Origin: Chryseobacterium sp. FP211-J200
GTDB taxonomy: Bacteria > Bacteroidota > Bacteroidia > Flavobacteriales > Weeksellaceae
DNA: 64,000 nucleotides
NCBI RefSeq assembly: GCF_001643375.1
Contig: NZ_LSHB01000004.1
Span: 1 to 64,000 of the forward strand
Direction of reading: 5' to 3'
Position numbers and translations under genes: made by a program. Below the pieces are notes generated by a model, which saw only the letters and a list, made by a program, of their open reading frames with translations, was not told where the DNA came from and did no database searches. Below are positions 15,468 to 24,600 of this stretch, piece by piece. Each line of letters begins with the position of its first letter. The first letter of the stretch is position 1.

Positions 15468-16778
15468 ATGTCAAATATTGTCGCAATCGTTGGGCGTCCC
15501 AACGTAGGAAAATCCACATTATTTAATCGATTATTAGAAAGAAGAGAAGCCATCGTAGATTCTACTGCCGGCGTTACCAGAGACCGTCATTACGGGAAAT
15601 CTGACTGGAACGGCGTTGATTTTACCGTTATTGACACAGGTGGTTATGACGTAGGAACAGACGACGTTTTCGAGGTGGAGATCCGCAAGCAAGTTCAGTT
15701 GGCTGTAGACGAAGCAACTTCCATCATCTTTATGGTAAGTGTTGACGACGGACTTACAGACACAGACCAGGAGATCTTCGAATTATTAAGAAAATCAAAC
15801 AAACCTTTATACTTGGTGGTAAACAAAGTAGATTCTTCGAAAGAGGAACTTCCTGCAACCGAGTTTTACCAATTAGGCATTGAAAAATATTTTACTTTAT
15901 CTTCAGCAACAGGTTCAGGAACTGGAGAATTGCTGGATCAGGTGGTTAAAGATTTCCCGACAACGGATTACAAAGATCCATTCGAAGGATTACCAAAAAT
16001 TACCATCGCAGGTCGTCCAAACGTAGGAAAATCTACAATGACGAACGCACTTCTCGATGTGGAAAGAAATATCGTTACCGATGTTGCCGGAACTACAAGA
16101 GACAGTATCCAAACGTTGTACAACAAATTCGGACACGAGTTTGTGTTGGTAGATACGGCTGGAATGCGTCGTAAAGCAAAAGTTTCCGAAGATCTGGAGT
16201 TCTATTCGGTAATGAGATCCATCCGTTCTATCGAGTATTCCGACGTCGTGATCTTGATGGTTGATGCCACGCAAGGTTGGGAATCTCAGGATATGAACAT
16301 CTTCGGACTGGCTCAGAAGAACAGAAAAGGAATCGTGATACTTGTCAACAAATGGGATCTCATCGAGGACAAACACACCAACACGATCCGTGATTTTGAA
16401 CAATCCATCAGAGACAAAATCGGTCAGTTCAATGATATTCCCATTCTTTTCGTTTCTGCTCTTACGAAACAAAGGATCCTGAAAGCCGTAGAAATGGCAA
16501 TGGTCGTTTACGAAGACCGTAAAAAGAAAATCAAAACTTCCAAACTAAATGAAGTGATGTTGCCGATCTTCGAAGCAATGCCACCGCCATCCAACAAAGG
16601 AAAATATATCAAGATCAAGTATTGTGTGCAGTTGCCAACACCATCGCCACAGTTCGTATTTTTCTGCAACCTTCCGCAATATGTGAAGGAGCCTTACAAG
16701 CGATTCACTGAAAATCAACTTCGTAAAAACTTTGGTTTCACCGGAGTTCCGATCGAGATCTACTTCAGACAAAAATAA
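15468..16778 (+). CDS. der: Ribosome biogenesis GTPase Der
   Basis: This 436-residue double GTPase is needed for maturation of the 50S ribosomal subunit. Two G domains are visible: GRPNVGKS near residue 8 with DTGGYD and NKVDS, and a second GRPNVGKS near 183 with DTAGMRRK and NKWDLIE. The KH-like C-terminal domain covers residues about 350-436. Length and domain order are standard. It is a single gene with a promoter about 97 nt upstream and a terminator directly downstream. Confidence 0.97.
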   Translation: MSNIVAIVGRPNVGKSTLFNRLLERREAIVDSTAGVTRDRHYGKSDWNGVDFTVIDTGGYDVGTDDVFEVEIRKQVQLAVDEATSIIFMVSVDDGLTDTDQEIFELLRKSNKPLYLVVNKVDSSKEELPATEFYQLGIEKYFTLSSATGSGTGELLDQVVKDFPTTDYKDPFEGLPKITIAGRPNVGKSTMTNALLDVERNIVTDVAGTTRDSIQTLYNKFGHEFVLVDTAGMRRKAKVSEDLEFYSVMRSIRSIEYSDVVILMVDATQGWESQDMNIFGLAQKNRKGIVILVNKWDLIEDKHTNTIRDFEQSIRDKIGQFNDIPILFVSALTKQRILKAVEMAMVVYEDRKKKIKTSKLNEVMLPIFEAMPPPSNKGKYIKIKYCVQLPTPSPQFVFFCNLPQYVKEPYKRFTENQLRKNFGFTGVPIEIYFRQK

Positions 16779-16783
16779 AAAGC

Positions 16784-16823
16784 AACCCTTTCTTAGTTCA
16801 AACTTCGAGAGGGTTTTTTATTT
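16784..16823 (+). terminator. Terminator of der
   Basis: AACCCT (16784-16789) pairs with AGGGTT (16810-16815) around a 20-nt loop, followed by a T-rich run. Confidence 0.6.
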
Positions 16824-16824
16824 T

Positions 16825-16961
16825 AGGAGCATCACGTTTCAACTTCTATTCACCATTCCAACCCGCTATCCACTATATCTTTTTTGTTTTTCTCAACATT
16901 TGTCATTCCAAACCACGTGAGCCACAGAAAAACAAAAAAGGATGCCGTTCCTATCGGGGCT
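16825..16961 (-). repeat. Dispersed palindromic element, copy B
   Basis: On the minus strand this 137-bp element has an AGCCCCGATAGGAACGGCAT box, a perfect 15-bp inverted repeat (16926-16940 with 16879-16893), a GATATAGTGGATAGCGGG box and a terminal GCTCCT box. Box order matches copy A at 8437-8543, but the stem sequence differs and remains fully paired, pointing to a conserved RNA or DNA structure. Confidence 0.7.
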
Positions 16962-17202
16962 AGGTTGAGGTTTTCCATCATCTTTCAAGATTTAAAAATT
17001 CGTATTATTAAAAAGCTATTCTAAAAAAGTCGCAGAGCGACGACCTGTTAATAGAACAGAAATCAACAATACGACAAAGCTCCAGAGGAGCGACCTGTAA
17101 CAATCAAGATATCATTAGATAATGAATTTCATTTAAAATAATTTGAAACCAAATTTAAACAGTTTCCAAATTTTTACGATATTTACCCACAAAATAGACG
17201 AA
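16962..17202. other. Repeat-bearing spacer upstream of upp
   Basis: Apart from the tandem hairpins and copy B of the palindromic element, this region before upp shows no gene. A clear promoter box for upp was not found. Confidence 0.4.
17029..17100 (+). repeat. Two tandem hairpin repeats, 50-bp period
   Basis: Unit 1: GTCGC-AGA-GCGAC followed by GACCTGTTA (17029-17050). Unit 2: GCTCC-AGA-GGAGC followed by GACCTGTAA (17079-17100). Loop and 3' flank are the same while the stems differ by compensating changes, so structure rather than sequence is kept. Function is unknown. Confidence 0.7.
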
Positions 17203-17853
17203 ATGCTAAAAGTTTTATCAGAAGAATTCTCACTAGTGAATTCCTGGATCAATGACCTTCGAAATGTTGAGGTACAAAATGACCGTTTAAAATTCCGAAG
17301 AAATATGGAACGCATCGGCGAAATTGCCGCTTTCGAGATCAGCAAAACTTTGAATTTCATTGACATAGAGATCACCACGCCACTTGAGAAGATCGCCGTA
17401 AAAGAAATCGAAACACAACCAGTGATCACCACGATTCTTAGAGCTGGCGTTCCATTATTCCAAGGGATTCTCAATTATTTTGATAAAGCAGATTGCGGAT
17501 TTGTAGCTGCTTATAGAAAACATGACATCAACGATTATTTTTCCATCAAACAAGATTATCTGACTTGCCCGAAATTGGACAATCGTCCACTCATTGTAGC
17601 TGATCCAATGTTGGCAACCGGCGCTTCACTCATTGAAGCCATCAAAGATCTTTTGACTAATGGAAAACCAACTTCAATCCATATCGTTGCCGCGATTGCA
17701 AGCAGGCAAGGTGTAGAAACCATCCAAAAAGCTTATCCTGAAGCAAATATCTGGATCGGTGCTTTGGACGAAAGTCTGACTTCAAAAGGCTACATCACAC
17801 CAGGTTTGGGCGATGCAGGCGATTTGTCTTATGGCGAAAAACTACAGAGATAA
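17203..17853 (+). CDS. upp: Uracil phosphoribosyltransferase
   Basis: This 216-residue cytoplasmic salvage enzyme makes UMP from uracil and PRPP. The PRPP-binding loop is ADPMLATGASLIEAI, and the C-terminal YITPGLGDAGD block is the family uracil-binding signature. An upstream in-frame ATG at 17143 would add 20 residues, but the protein starting at 17203 (MLKVLSEEFSLVNSW) fits the family N-terminus and length. It converges with comF across an inverted repeat. Confidence 0.95.
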   Translation: MLKVLSEEFSLVNSWINDLRNVEVQNDRLKFRRNMERIGEIAAFEISKTLNFIDIEITTPLEKIAVKEIETQPVITTILRAGVPLFQGILNYFDKADCGFVAAYRKHDINDYFSIKQDYLTCPKLDNRPLIVADPMLATGASLIEAIKDLLTNGKPTSIHIVAAIASRQGVETIQKAYPEANIWIGALDESLTSKGYITPGLGDAGDLSYGEKLQR

Positions 17854-17864
17854 ATATTATAAAC

Positions 17865-17920
17865 GATAAATGATAGATGATGATCGATCACTCATCAATT
17901 ATCATCTATCAACCATTTAT
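17865..17920. terminator. Imperfect inverted repeat between convergent upp and comF
   Basis: ATAAATG-ATAGATGAT on the left is matched by ATCATCTATC-CATTTAT on the right. It could end transcription from both sides, but it lacks a long U run, so the call is weak. Confidence 0.4.
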
Positions 17921-17926
17921 TTATAT

Positions 17927-18583
17927 TTACATGTCCATTGCCATCACCAATAAACTGACTCTCACATTTTCGGAATTGCGTAGGATTTCCCAAGCGATAT
18001 TTGAGCTTGTGTTTCCGGTGGTGTAAACGTCATCGATCAATAATATGTGTTTATCATGGATCTTTTCGGTCAGCTGGTAGGCATTTTTTGTTTTCAGGCG
18101 TTCGTTCTGGTCTTTCTTTGCTTGCGCTTTGGAATGTTTTATTCGTTGAAGAAGAGAATGGCTGATTGGAATTTGAAAATGCTTTGCCAATTCATTTCCA
18201 AAAATATGAAGTTGATTGTAGCCTCTTTGTTTTAGTTTTTTGGGATGGAGTGGAACTGTAGCGATCAGATCTGGCTTTTTATCTTCGAAGTTTAATTTCT
18301 CGATGGCCCATTCTGCGAGATTCTTCCCGATCTTTTCCCGATGGTTATATTTCAATTGATGAATGATCTTTTGCGCTAGACTTTCCTTTTCATACAGCAT
18401 CAATGAAAATGCATTTTCAACAGGGAAAAGGAGAGAAACCTTTTCCTTCAAATCATTATTTTCTGAGAATTGATGATGGGAAAAATGAATATTGTCTTTG
18501 CAGATCTCGCAAACGATCTCATTCTTGTCAATCAATTGATTGCAATCCAGACAGCGGTTTGGGAAAAGAAAATCGAAGATCAT
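17927..18583 (-). CDS. comF: ComF family protein (phosphoribosyltransferase fold)
   Basis: A 218-residue protein with an N-terminal zinc-finger-like cysteine set (CLDC at residues 11-14 and CEIC near 30-33) and a C-terminal phosphoribosyltransferase fold with the PRPP-like motif HILLIDDVYTTGNTSS. ComF proteins take part in DNA uptake and transformation; the exact reaction is unknown. Other late competence genes are not seen in this window. It lies downstream of the glgP-like gene terminator but reads in the same direction. Confidence 0.88.
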   Translation of the reverse strand: MIFDFLFPNRCLDCNQLIDKNEIVCEICKDNIHFSHHQFSENNDLKEKVSLLFPVENAFSLMLYEKESLAQKIIHQLKYNHREKIGKNLAEWAIEKLNFEDKKPDLIATVPLHPKKLKQRGYNQLHIFGNELAKHFQIPISHSLLQRIKHSKAQAKKDQNERLKTKNAYQLTEKIHDKHILLIDDVYTTGNTSSNIAWEILRNSENVRVSLLVMAMDM

Positions 18584-18625
18584 GATCGGTGTGTTTCTAG
18601 AAACTAAATTAAAAAATTAATTCAA

Positions 18626-18658
18626 ATAAAAAAGCCTTTCAGAAAATCCGAAAGGCTT
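18626..18658 (-). terminator. Terminator of the glgP-like gene
   Basis: AAGCCTTTC and GAAAGGCTT (18632-18640, 18650-18658) form a 9-bp stem; on the minus strand it is followed by a run of T. Confidence 0.85.
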
Positions 18659-18681
18659 AAGTAATTTATCTAGGCGAGGAA

Positions 18682-20334
18682 TTAATACAACAACTTGTAA
18701 TATTCATCAGCCATTCTATCACTTCCAAATTGGATCTTTACATCATCCATCGCAGTGTGGACGATCTTTCTCCATTGGTCTGGCTTTTCGTAATAAGCAG
18801 GGATGATCTCTTTTTCCAAAACATCATAAAGATTATTGAGGTCAAAATTATCTTGCTCTATCGTTGGCCAGTTGTCGTAATCCGCTTTAGGCACTACAAA
18901 TGAGTTTTCGCCGTGTTTCGCAAATTCCGGGATCCAGCCATCATCAGTCGATAGGTTGACGGATCCATTCATAGAAGCGGTCATTCCACTGGTTCCGGAA
19001 GCTTCTCTTGGAACTCTTGGATTATTCAACCAAATGTCCGAACCTTGCTTCAAAGCTTTGCTTAATGACAATTCGTAGCCTGTAAGGACGGCCATGTTTT
19101 TGTGATTCTTACTTTCCTCAACCAAATTGTTGAAAGTTGAAATTGAGCCGTAATCCATCGGGTAAGGTTTTCCTGCCCAGATGATCTGCACCGGATGTTC
19201 TTTGTTAGATAGCATTTTTCTGAAACGCTCTTTGTCTGCCAAAAGTAGATCGGCTCTTTTGTAACCTGCGAAACGTCTTGCCCAAACGATGGTAAGGACT
19301 TTCGGGTCGAACATATTTCCGTTCTGGTCTGCAACGATACGGAAAGCTCTTTTCTTAAGGTATGCTTTTCTGATATCAAATTCCTCGTTGTCGCCATCCT
19401 CTTTATGTTGATAAAGTGCTTTGTCCGACCAATATTTGAATTCCTGAGCGTTGGTAATCGATTTGATCTCGCAGATGCCCGGATACTTGTTCCACATTTC
19501 TCTGGAAACTACACCATGCAACTGGGAAACGCCATTCGCAACTCTCGCCATTCTCAAAGCACAAAGCGAGTGGTTGAACCTGTCATCCTGAACGCCTTCG
19601 ATGGTTTTGACCTCATCGATTGTCAATCCGCAGAAGTAGGACATATCGTGGCAAAGGTGGATGTTGTGTTTTTCGTTTCCTGCTTCTTCTGGTGTGTGTG
19701 TTGTGAAGACCAATTTTTCTTTCACTTTATCCAGATCGCCACCATATTTTCTTAATAGATAAAATGCAGCCGGCAATCCGTGCGCCTCATTCAAGTGGTA
19801 AACTTCTCTTTCAAAATTCATTTCGTCCAAAAGTTTTGCACCACCTTTTCCAAGAAGGATGTATTGCGCCACTTTGGTAGATTCGTTGGCGTCGTATAAT
19901 TTGTGGCAAATGGTTTTTGACAGGTGATCGTTCTCAGGAACGTCTGTGCTCAGGAAGAACATTGGACAAGTTTTGAAAGTCTCTGGAGCCAAATACCAAA
20001 CTTTTACCCAAACCGGAGCGTTGTGGATCTCGATCTGGAATTTGATGCCCGTATCTTCTAAGAAACTGTACATTTTCTTGGTCCAGATCGGATTCAGGGT
20101 TTGATCCATATTTCTGCTTTGGTCGTAGTAACCATATTTCCACAAGATCCCGATTCCCACGAAATCCTGTTTCAAATTGTAAGCACTTTTCATATGAGAA
20201 CCTGCAAGGAATCCCAAACCACCGCTGTAGATCTTAAGCGCTTGGTCTATCGCAAATTCCATGGAGAAATAAGCTGTTTTCTTGGTGTAATCTGGATTGA
20301 TGCTGTAGGGCATCTTGAAGTTTTTAAAATCCAT
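18682..20334 (-). CDS. glgP: Glycogen phosphorylase-like protein (GT35, short form) lacking the PLP lysine
   Basis: A 550-residue protein of the short alpha-glucan phosphorylase family. Typical blocks are HLNEAHG, FTTHTPEEAGNEKH, WARRFAGYKRADLL, WAGKPYP and NNPRVPREASGTSGM. Phosphorylases bind pyridoxal phosphate on the lysine in the block that reads MKxxxNG; here the equivalent is MTASMNG, with Thr452 (codon ACC) in place of Lys. Degradation of glycogen by phosphorolysis is therefore in doubt. The protein may be inactive, use another lysine, or do a different alpha-glucan reaction. No other glycogen genes are nearby. Confidence 0.85.
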   Translation of the reverse strand: MDFKNFKMPYSINPDYTKKTAYFSMEFAIDQALKIYSGGLGFLAGSHMKSAYNLKQDFVGIGILWKYGYYDQSRNMDQTLNPIWTKKMYSFLEDTGIKFQIEIHNAPVWVKVWYLAPETFKTCPMFFLSTDVPENDHLSKTICHKLYDANESTKVAQYILLGKGGAKLLDEMNFEREVYHLNEAHGLPAAFYLLRKYGGDLDKVKEKLVFTTHTPEEAGNEKHNIHLCHDMSYFCGLTIDEVKTIEGVQDDRFNHSLCALRMARVANGVSQLHGVVSREMWNKYPGICEIKSITNAQEFKYWSDKALYQHKEDGDNEEFDIRKAYLKKRAFRIVADQNGNMFDPKVLTIVWARRFAGYKRADLLLADKERFRKMLSNKEHPVQIIWAGKPYPMDYGSISTFNNLVEESKNHKNMAVLTGYELSLSKALKQGSDIWLNNPRVPREASGTSGMTASMNGSVNLSTDDGWIPEFAKHGENSFVVPKADYDNWPTIEQDNFDLNNLYDVLEKEIIPAYYEKPDQWRKIVHTAMDDVKIQFGSDRMADEYYKLLY

Positions 20335-20371
20335 TCGTATTATTATTTTTAAGGTCTTGTCTATACGGCTG

Positions 20372-20379
20372 CAAATATA
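20372..20379 (-). promoter_or_regulatory. Promoter -7 box for the glgP-like gene
   Basis: The minus strand reads TATATTTG about 38 nt before the start codon at 20334. No strong -33 element. Confidence 0.5.
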
Positions 20380-20616
20380 ACAATTAGTTTTTTGTACAGT
20401 CAGTTACGGGATTATAATGTGGAAAAATTCATTTATCCGATCAGGAATTCCACTGTCATTGCTTGTTTGTGAAGCTTTACTGATTTTGTATCGGTTCTTT
20501 ACCTTTATTCTTTCTACTTGTTTTTGTTTTCTTTATTATTAAATTTAATTCATATAAGTGTTTTGTAATCAATTATTTATTAAATTTAAACAGGTTTAAT
20601 TTCTAATAAAATCAAG

Positions 20617-21396
20617 ATGATATATTGTGAAGACCTTCAGAAGAATTTGGACGTTTGTATGGCTTCCAAAACCGGCAGATCGGACAATCTGGTAAAGTGG
20701 TATGACACCATCGGCAGTGCCAATCTGCACGAGCGGGAGGAATATCAGAAGAAGACAGAGCTCCTTTTGCTCAGTACTTTATTTGCTCATTATCCAGATA
20801 TAGAAATCGAAAATCTGACAGGCGAGAGTCCGGATTTCATCATCAATTATCAAGGAAAAAGCATCGGTGTTGAGGTTTCGGAGATCATCAATCATTTTGA
20901 ACTCAAGAAAAAGGAAAGTTACATCAATCATATCTTTCGAACAGTGGAAGCTTTGCTTTCGGATTACAAAAGTCTTTCCGGGATCTATTACCTCAGCATC
21001 GATTATCATCAGGAGGATTTTTACCAGCAGCCAGAGCAATTGATCAAAGAAATATCGTCCGCGATCACCAATAACAAGAATACCAAATTTGTCAAACATA
21101 TCAGAAGAACGCCCCATCATAAGGGCGTTCTTTTGTTTTTGGAGTACCGTTTTTCCTTGTTCGATGAGCTACATTCCGAGAAGATCCGCCAAGTGATTGA
21201 AAAGAAGAACAGCAAGTACAAACTTTATAATTCCAAAGCCAAAGAATGTTGGTTGGTACTGGTCTCCAATATGTACAATATCGCTTCCCGATACACCTAC
21301 ATCCACGCTAAAGAAGAGTTGAAAAACATCAGCAGTCCGTTCTCCAGAATCCTGCATATCGAGAATCTGCATAGTCAGATGATGGTGATCAAGTAA
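20617..21396 (+). CDS. Hypothetical protein, possible PD-(D/E)XK nuclease fold
   Basis: I do not recognise this 259-residue protein. Residues about 72-90 (ESPDFIINYQGKSIGVEVSE) look like the core of the PD-(D/E)XK fold, an Asp followed by beta strands and an ExE motif, with Glu in place of the usual Lys partner. The rest is alpha/beta with no membrane segment or signal peptide. It stands alone between two gene-poor spacers with no methylase or toxin-antitoxin neighbour, so it could be an orphan restriction-like or repair nuclease, or a degenerate fold member. Confidence 0.55.
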   Translation: MIYCEDLQKNLDVCMASKTGRSDNLVKWYDTIGSANLHEREEYQKKTELLLLSTLFAHYPDIEIENLTGESPDFIINYQGKSIGVEVSEIINHFELKKKESYINHIFRTVEALLSDYKSLSGIYYLSIDYHQEDFYQQPEQLIKEISSAITNNKNTKFVKHIRRTPHHKGVLLFLEYRFSLFDELHSEKIRQVIEKKNSKYKLYNSKAKECWLVLVSNMYNIASRYTYIHAKEELKNISSPFSRILHIENLHSQMMVIK

Positions 21397-21662
21397 GGTT
21401 TTAACAAAAAAAGTTAACCACAAAATCGATTATTCCACAAGCTATGAGATATTATTCATATCATTCTTTGAACTCGGACGTATTATTTTTAAGAAAAAAC
21501 CACTGTTTTAAGGTATTTGAGATGTGAAAAACTTTATTGCTATTCAGTGAATATTAAACAATGGTTTGGTTAATTGATTACGTTAATGTTAAATTTTTAA
21601 ACAAATTGCAAAGAATTCAATAAATAGTTTACATTTGCCTTCGAAAAAAAAATTTAACACAA
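21397..21662. other. Spacer upstream of the T9SS protein
   Basis: No gene is seen. The right end holds a promoter: TTG at 21606-21608 and TACATTTG at 21630-21637. Confidence 0.5.
21606..21637 (+). promoter_or_regulatory. Promoter of the large T9SS protein
   Basis: TTGC and TACATTTG are separated by 20 nt, close to the Bacteroidetes ideal of 19. Predicted transcription starts near 21641, about 22 nt before the ATG at 21663. Confidence 0.65.
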
Positions 21663-21699
21663 ATGAGAAAAGATTTACTCTTCGTTCTTCCATAGAACC
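21663..21699 (+). other. Out-of-frame start fragment of the T9SS protein
   Basis: ATG at 21663, with the promoter at the right distance, opens ten codons ending in TAG at 21693. Removing one base in the AAAAGA run (21668-21673) would continue as M-R-K-I-Y-S-S-F-F-H-R into the signal peptide of the following gene, a normal basic signal-peptide start. This suggests a frameshift or sequence error. Confidence 0.55.
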
Positions 21700-24600
21700 G
21701 TGTTCGTTGTACTTTTTATGCTGACATTCGTGAGAGGATTGGGGCAGAAAACTTATTCTCTTGTTACTTCAACAGGCGATTTGACTGTAGGAAATAAGTA
21801 TTTAATTGCAAATGGTAGTTCAGGTAGCGTTAATTTGTTAGGCTCTCAATCTACAAATAATAGAACTAAGACAACAGCTACGACTGTGACTGGAGGAAAT
21901 CTGACAATTACTCCTTCAACAGCCCCCGCTGGAAGTGGAGCTTTTGAAATCACATTAAATGGTTCATCAGGTGCATGGGTTTTATACGATGCAGTAAACA
22001 ATATAAATTTGGGACCAGATGTAGGTGGTACTGGTAATAATCATTTGAAATCGAATCCTTCAGCTACCTATTCAATAAGCTTTAATACAAATGCTGCAAT
22101 CATTACTGCTGTCACTTCGATAAATACTAATGGTCGAAATATTATTAGACATAATTCAGTTAGTTCAATTTTTTCAAGTTACGCATCTGGTCAAGCTGCC
22201 GTGTATCTATATAAAGAAGTTCCATCAACATCTCCAAATCTTACAATTACCGGAACCCCAACTAATCACGGTGCTGTATGTCTAGGTACGCCAGCAACTT
22301 CAGTACAATATACTATAATCAATACTGGGACTGCTGCTTCAGGAATTAATGTGGTATCCAACAACCCTGAATTTGCTGTAAGCGCATTATCTTCTACAAG
22401 CATTCCAGCTAGTGGTGGTACTGCAACTTATACGGTAACTTTTACACCCACTACAGCCGGGGCAAAGACGGCAACAGTTACTGTGGCAAGCACTACATCT
22501 GGAAGTAATGCTCCAACAAGTAATTTAGCAGGTACTGGAACAGCTGCTACTGCAGGAGCAGTAACAACCAATACGGTTGGGGCTATTACGGCCAGATCTG
22601 GGGTGTTGAATGGTACAGTAACTTCTATTGGAAGTTGCCCTTCAATAGACTATAAAGGATTTGTAATTTCACAAACATCACAAAATGCCAACCCAACTGC
22701 TGGTGGTCCTCTTACTGGTACTATTAATATTAATGATAATAATCTTGGCGCATTTACCAGTACACCTAACGGATTAATTTCCTCTACACAATATTCCTAC
22801 ACAGCATTTGTCAGAACTGGCCAAAACTATACTTATGGTGCTGTTCAAACGTTTACAACATTGCCTGCATTAGGAGTTACAGGAACTTTAGCACACGGAA
22901 GCAGTTGTGCAGGTGTATCGACCACGCCAATTACTTACACGCTTACCAATAACAGTGTAGCTACCGTAACGGGTATTAATGTTTCCTCTAACAATACCGA
23001 GTTTGTAGTGGGAGGAGCACCTGCAACATCGCTTGCACCAGGTGCTTCTACAACTTACACTGTAACGTTTACGCCTGCTTCTTCTGGAATAATGAGTTCT
23101 ACGATTTCAATCGCTAGTTCGCAGCCTACAATCACAAATTTGCTTACTGGTACAGGTTTAACACCTGTTGCGCAAGCAGTTGGTACTACGTCTGCAACGG
23201 TAATTACAGGTACTGCAGCAACATTAAATGGTAATGTTACCGCTGTAGGAACTTGCCCTGCAAGTATTGAGAAAGGTTTTGTTTATTCTGCTACCTCGAT
23301 GAATAATGATCCTTTAATTGCTGGAGCCGGGGTGACAAAAGTAATGGTTGCAAGTGTAGCAACTGGTACCTTTAATACTGCATTGGCCTCATTAACAAAC
23401 GGGACATCATACAGTTATAAAGCATATATTTATAACGGTACGACTTACACTTACGGAGGTGTTCAGACTTTCACAACTGCTTTTTCTGGAACATTAAATA
23501 ATGTGACGGCCACAAAAGCTTGTTTGACAGATGGTGGTGGAACTATATCTTGGACTGCTCCTGCTAGTGGCGTAGTACCAACGGGGTATATGTTGTTCGC
23601 AGTGACCGGGGCAACTACACCTGCTGGAACGCCCACAACAGCGCTAACAGATTATGCCAATGCAAATAGTAACTATTCCGTTGCAACCAATAATGCAACG
23701 CCTACAACTTTAGGCAAATTATTATACAAAGGAAATGCGACGTCCGTGGATATTTCCAGTCTTACAGAAAATACAGCTTACTCCTTTATGGTGTTGGCAT
23801 ATCAGGAGGGCGGTTCTTTGAGAAGATTTGCTGCCGGTACTGCTGCTAGTAGGGCGCTGGGTGTCTCTGCACAGGATGATGTGAAATCATTTGTTGAAAC
23901 ACCATCCAATGGACAGGTAACACTTAATTGGACACACAATAGTGCAGCAAGTTGTTTTGATGAGGTTCTCATAGTGGCCAATCAAGGAACTGTTGTCTTC
24001 ATACCATCAGGTGATGGAAGTAGCTATCTTGCGAACGATATCTATTCTTCAGCGAATCAAGTTGTCTATAAAGGAACAGCCAACTCAAAGGCCATTACAG
24101 GTTTTACTAATGGCACAGAGTATTGTTTTAAAATATTCGTGAGAAGAGGAACAACTTGGAGCGATGGGACAAGTGTTTGTGTAACGCCAGATATTGTCTA
24201 CTGTTCTTCAAATGGAAATATGTCTTATCAGACAGGCGTAACTTATGTGAAATTCAAAGAGATTGAAAATGCAACCCCAACCAAAACTCAAGCTTATACA
24301 AACTATTCGACACCTAAAGCTAATGTTGTAAGAGGGGAAGTTGTTCCTCTCGCAGTACGTGTAAATACAGCAGGGGATTTTTTAGTCAATACCAAGGCTT
24401 GGATTGATTGGAATCATGATGGTGATTTTGCCGATTCAGGTGAAGAGTTTGACCTAGGTACGGCTTTTGGTCAGGCAGATGGAGCAACGACCCTTTCACC
24501 TATCAATATCACTATTCCCAATACAGCTTACTTAGGAAATGTAAGAATGAGAATCAGTGCAATGTATAATACAGTACCCACTTCTTGTGCTACAGATTTT

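Noticed and set aside
17029-17100. Regularly spaced repeats as a CRISPR array
   Set aside because: Only two units, each with different stems and a very short conserved part, and no cas genes nearby.
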